Source: JAVBLT01 sp031553315 (GTDB taxonomy: Bacteria > Verrucomicrobiota > Kiritimatiellia > RFP12 > DVOR01). Taken from it: a stretch of 45,291 nt of DNA. The notes under the pieces were generated by a model. It made no database searches. It was not told the origin of the DNA and saw nothing but the letters and a program-made list of their open reading frames with translations. This document shows positions 42,859 to 45,291 of the stretch, piece after piece. The stretch is taken from NCBI GenBank assembly GCA_031553315.1, contig JAVBLT010000006.1, forward strand, positions 1 through 45,291. The letters run 5' to 3'. A program made the position numbers and the translations under genes. Each line of letters starts with the position of its first letter. The stretch's first letter is position 1.

Positions 42859-43740
42859 CTAGCGGCGGCGGTGGGCGCGGCGGTGGAAGAGGCGGCGGAC
42901 GCTGTCGATGTAGGGGTGGTCGGTCACGAGGGGGAGGGTGTCGATCCCCGTGCGGCGAAGGAGGGTGAAGAGGGCTTCGCGCTCGGCCACGGCGGCGGCG
43001 TGAAACGTTTCGCGCACGCGGCGGGAAGATGTGTCGGTGAGAATCAGGTCGCCGGTTTCGGGGTCGAGGAGCTCCACGAGGCCGATGTCGGGCAGGGTGA
43101 GCTCGGCGGGGTCGGTGACGGGGCAGGCGACGACGTCGTGGCGTTTGGCGAAGACGCGCAGCTCGCGTTCGTAATCGTCGGCCTGGAAGTCGGAGACGAG
43201 AAAGACCACGGCGCGGCGCTTTTGGATGTTGTTGACGAACCGGAGCGCCTGGGCGAGGTCGGTCTTTTCGCGCGTGGCGTCGGCGGCGAGCACTTCGCGC
43301 ACGAGGCGCATCACGGCGGTGCGGCCTTTGCGCGGGGGAATGGCTTTGACGATGCGGTCGCTGAAAAGGACCAGGCCGATCTTATCCTGATTGCGGACGG
43401 CGGTCAACGCGAGGAGCGAGGTGATTTCGGCGGCGAGTTCGGCTTTGGTCCGCCCGGTTGAGCCGAAGGCCTGAGAGCCGGAAACGTCGACCACGAAGAA
43501 GACGGTGAGCTCGCGTTCTTCGCTGAAGCGCTTGATGAAGGGATGACCGGTGCGGGCGGTCACGTTCCAGTCGATCATGCGGATGTCGTCGCCGGGGATG
43601 TAGGGGCGAACCTCATCGAACTCCACGCCTTGGCCTTTAAACATGGAGTGATAATCGCCGGAGAGCTGGTCGTCGATCAGGCGGTTGGTCAGAATGCGGA
43701 TTCCGGCCACCTTTTTCATAAGCTCGGCGGTATCGATCAT
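42859..43740 (-). CDS. DUF58 domain protein with von Willebrand-type fold
   Basis: 293 residues from the ATG at 43740, after GAGGAG; the upstream open frame reads through moxR and is ignored. The DUF58 signature YIPGDDIRMIDWNVTARTG...FIKRFSEER covers about 47-76. The MIDAS motif DVSGS (85-89) is intact, so metal binding is likely. The gene lies 11 bases after moxR and 8 before the BatD-like gene. These proteins work with MoxR ATPases; the client is unknown. Confidence 0.9.
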   Translation of the reverse strand: MIDTAELMKKVAGIRILTNRLIDDQLSGDYHSMFKGQGVEFDEVRPYIPGDDIRMIDWNVTARTGHPFIKRFSEERELTVFFVVDVSGSQAFGSTGRTKAELAAEITSLLALTAVRNQDKIGLVLFSDRIVKAIPPRKGRTAVMRLVREVLAADATREKTDLAQALRFVNNIQKRRAVVFLVSDFQADDYERELRVFAKRHDVVACPVTDPAELTLPDIGLVELLDPETGDLILTDTSSRRVRETFHAAAVAEREALFTLLRRTGIDTLPLVTDHPYIDSVRRLFHRRAHRRR

Positions 43741-43751
43741 CGGTGTTCTCC

Positions 43752-44738
<987 letters not shown>

Positions 44739-44772
44739 GTTCCGGTTCCTCCTTGTAAAAGAAATTAGGGAT

Positions 44773-44801
44773 AAGATAACGGTTAGAGGCGATTCTGTCA
44801 A
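44773..44801 (-). promoter_or_regulatory. Promoter of the moxR operon
   Basis: On the minus strand consensus TTGACA (44796-44801), a 17-base spacer and TATCTT (44773-44778). The predicted start is about 28 bases before the moxR ATG. Confidence 0.7.
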
Positions 44802-44901
44802 TAATGGGGTTGATTTTTGGCGTTTTTAGCTTACAACGCCTGAAATGTCGCTCGGAATGCTTGTCGTCATTGGAAAGCGGCGGGGTAGACGTTTTTTTTT
44901 C

Positions 44902-44997
44902 ATGAAACCGGGCTCAAAAATGAATTTGGAAAAAGAAGGCGCGCCGGTGAAAAAGCAGGAGGCTGCGAAGCGGGCGCGTAAAGTGAAATTCAGGTGA
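44902..44997 (+). other. Possible 31-codon basic peptide in the intergenic region
   Basis: ATG at 44902 opens a frame of 31 codons ending in TGA at 44995-44997; the peptide is rich in Lys and Arg (...APVKKQEAAKRARKVKFR). The local base composition is more coding-like than the AT-rich flanks. No good ribosome binding site or promoter is seen in front, only a T-run. It could be a remnant. The rest of 44802-45178 shows nothing I can name. Confidence 0.2.
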
Positions 44998-45178
44998 AAC
45001 CCCTTTGTTTTGTCAAAAATATCGGACTAATGTCACGCGAAACGCGTCAAGCGATTTTGGTTTACTTTTTGAATTTCGCCGAATATAACTCTACAAAACC
45101 CTTATAATACACCATAACATGCCGTCAAGGCGTCAAGCAAGCCAAAAATTAAAAATAAAAAATAATTGAATTTGTCTA

Positions 45179-45208
45179 TTGACGAATGTGACAAGCGTTT
45201 GGTATAGT
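45179..45208 (+). promoter_or_regulatory. Promoter of the gene entering at the window end
   Basis: TTGACG (45179-45184), an 18-base spacer and TATAGT (45203-45208), in an AT-rich surround. The predicted start is about 30 bases before the ATG at 45246. Confidence 0.65.
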
Positions 45209-45245
45209 GTGCCGCAGTTCAAGAGAACAAAAGGAGTTTGCGATT

Positions 45246-45291
45246 ATGAAAAAGACAGTGTTTGTGTTGAGTGCGATTCTGACGACTGTGG
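45246..45291 (+). CDS. N-terminal fragment of an exported protein
   Basis: The first 15 codons (MKKTVFVLSAILTTV) are cut off by the window end. Two lysines followed by a hydrophobic run are a typical signal peptide start. AAAAGGAG lies about 8 bases upstream and a good promoter precedes it. The product cannot be identified. Confidence 0.7.
   Translation, partial: MKKTVFVLSAILTTV

Overview
The window looks like a GC-rich chromosomal segment from a Gram-negative-type bacterium. I infer the PVC superphylum, most likely the Kiritimatiellota/Lentisphaerota side. The reasons are a giant autotransporter-associated beta-strand repeat protein, a periplasmic kelch mutarotase fused to a sodium:solute symporter, a DUF4874/DUF4832 secreted protein, a glycine-rich RRM protein, and the MoxR-DUF58-BatD-like order. 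No rRNA gene is present to settle the assignment. I see no tRNA, rRNA, CRISPR array, phage gene or transposase.

Layout. 1-287: no gene, but an inverted repeat, a CTCCGCG tandem and copy 1 of a ~150-bp dispersed element. 288-4769 (-): secreted repeat adhesin, divergent from the DUF4832 gene (4928-6376, +). 6455-12832 (+): operon of an AsmA-like protein, a small Cys-rich protein, formate-THF ligase and 5-formyl-THF cyclo-ligase. 12837-14957 (-): hybrid histidine kinase. 15234-15853 (+): RRM protein gene with a strong promoter, a ~155-nt structured leader and a terminator. 15965-18646 (+): mutarotase/symporter fusion, ending in a hairpin terminator shared with convergent murF (18670-20037, -). 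20189-31529 (+): nine closely packed genes (gpmI, amidase, coiled-coil protein, rph, RlmI-like methyltransferase, SDR, sixA, SWIM protein, hrpA). 31593-38080 (+): accD, accA, ELM1-family protein and a second hybrid kinase. 38065-41593 (-): YheT-type hydrolase, ispG and rseP. 41761-41914: copy 2 of the element. 41918-44738 (-): BatD/DUF4381-like protein, DUF58 protein and MoxR. 44739-45245: AT-rich intergenic region leading to a truncated secreted-protein gene.

How the genes fit together. Most are housekeeping: one-carbon metabolism, cell wall (MurF, amidase), glycolysis, RNA processing (RNase PH, RlmI-like, HrpA), malonyl-CoA synthesis (AccDA), isoprenoid synthesis (IspG) and envelope stress proteolysis (RseP). 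Two related hybrid kinases, both ending in receiver domains, add signalling with no output regulator nearby.

The least explained items are the dispersed element with terminal inverted repeats and a central hairpin (found at the 3' side of two unrelated genes), the leader of the RRM gene with a four-codon upstream frame, the SWIM-HrpA gene pair, and the Bat-type operon that stops at the dispersed element.
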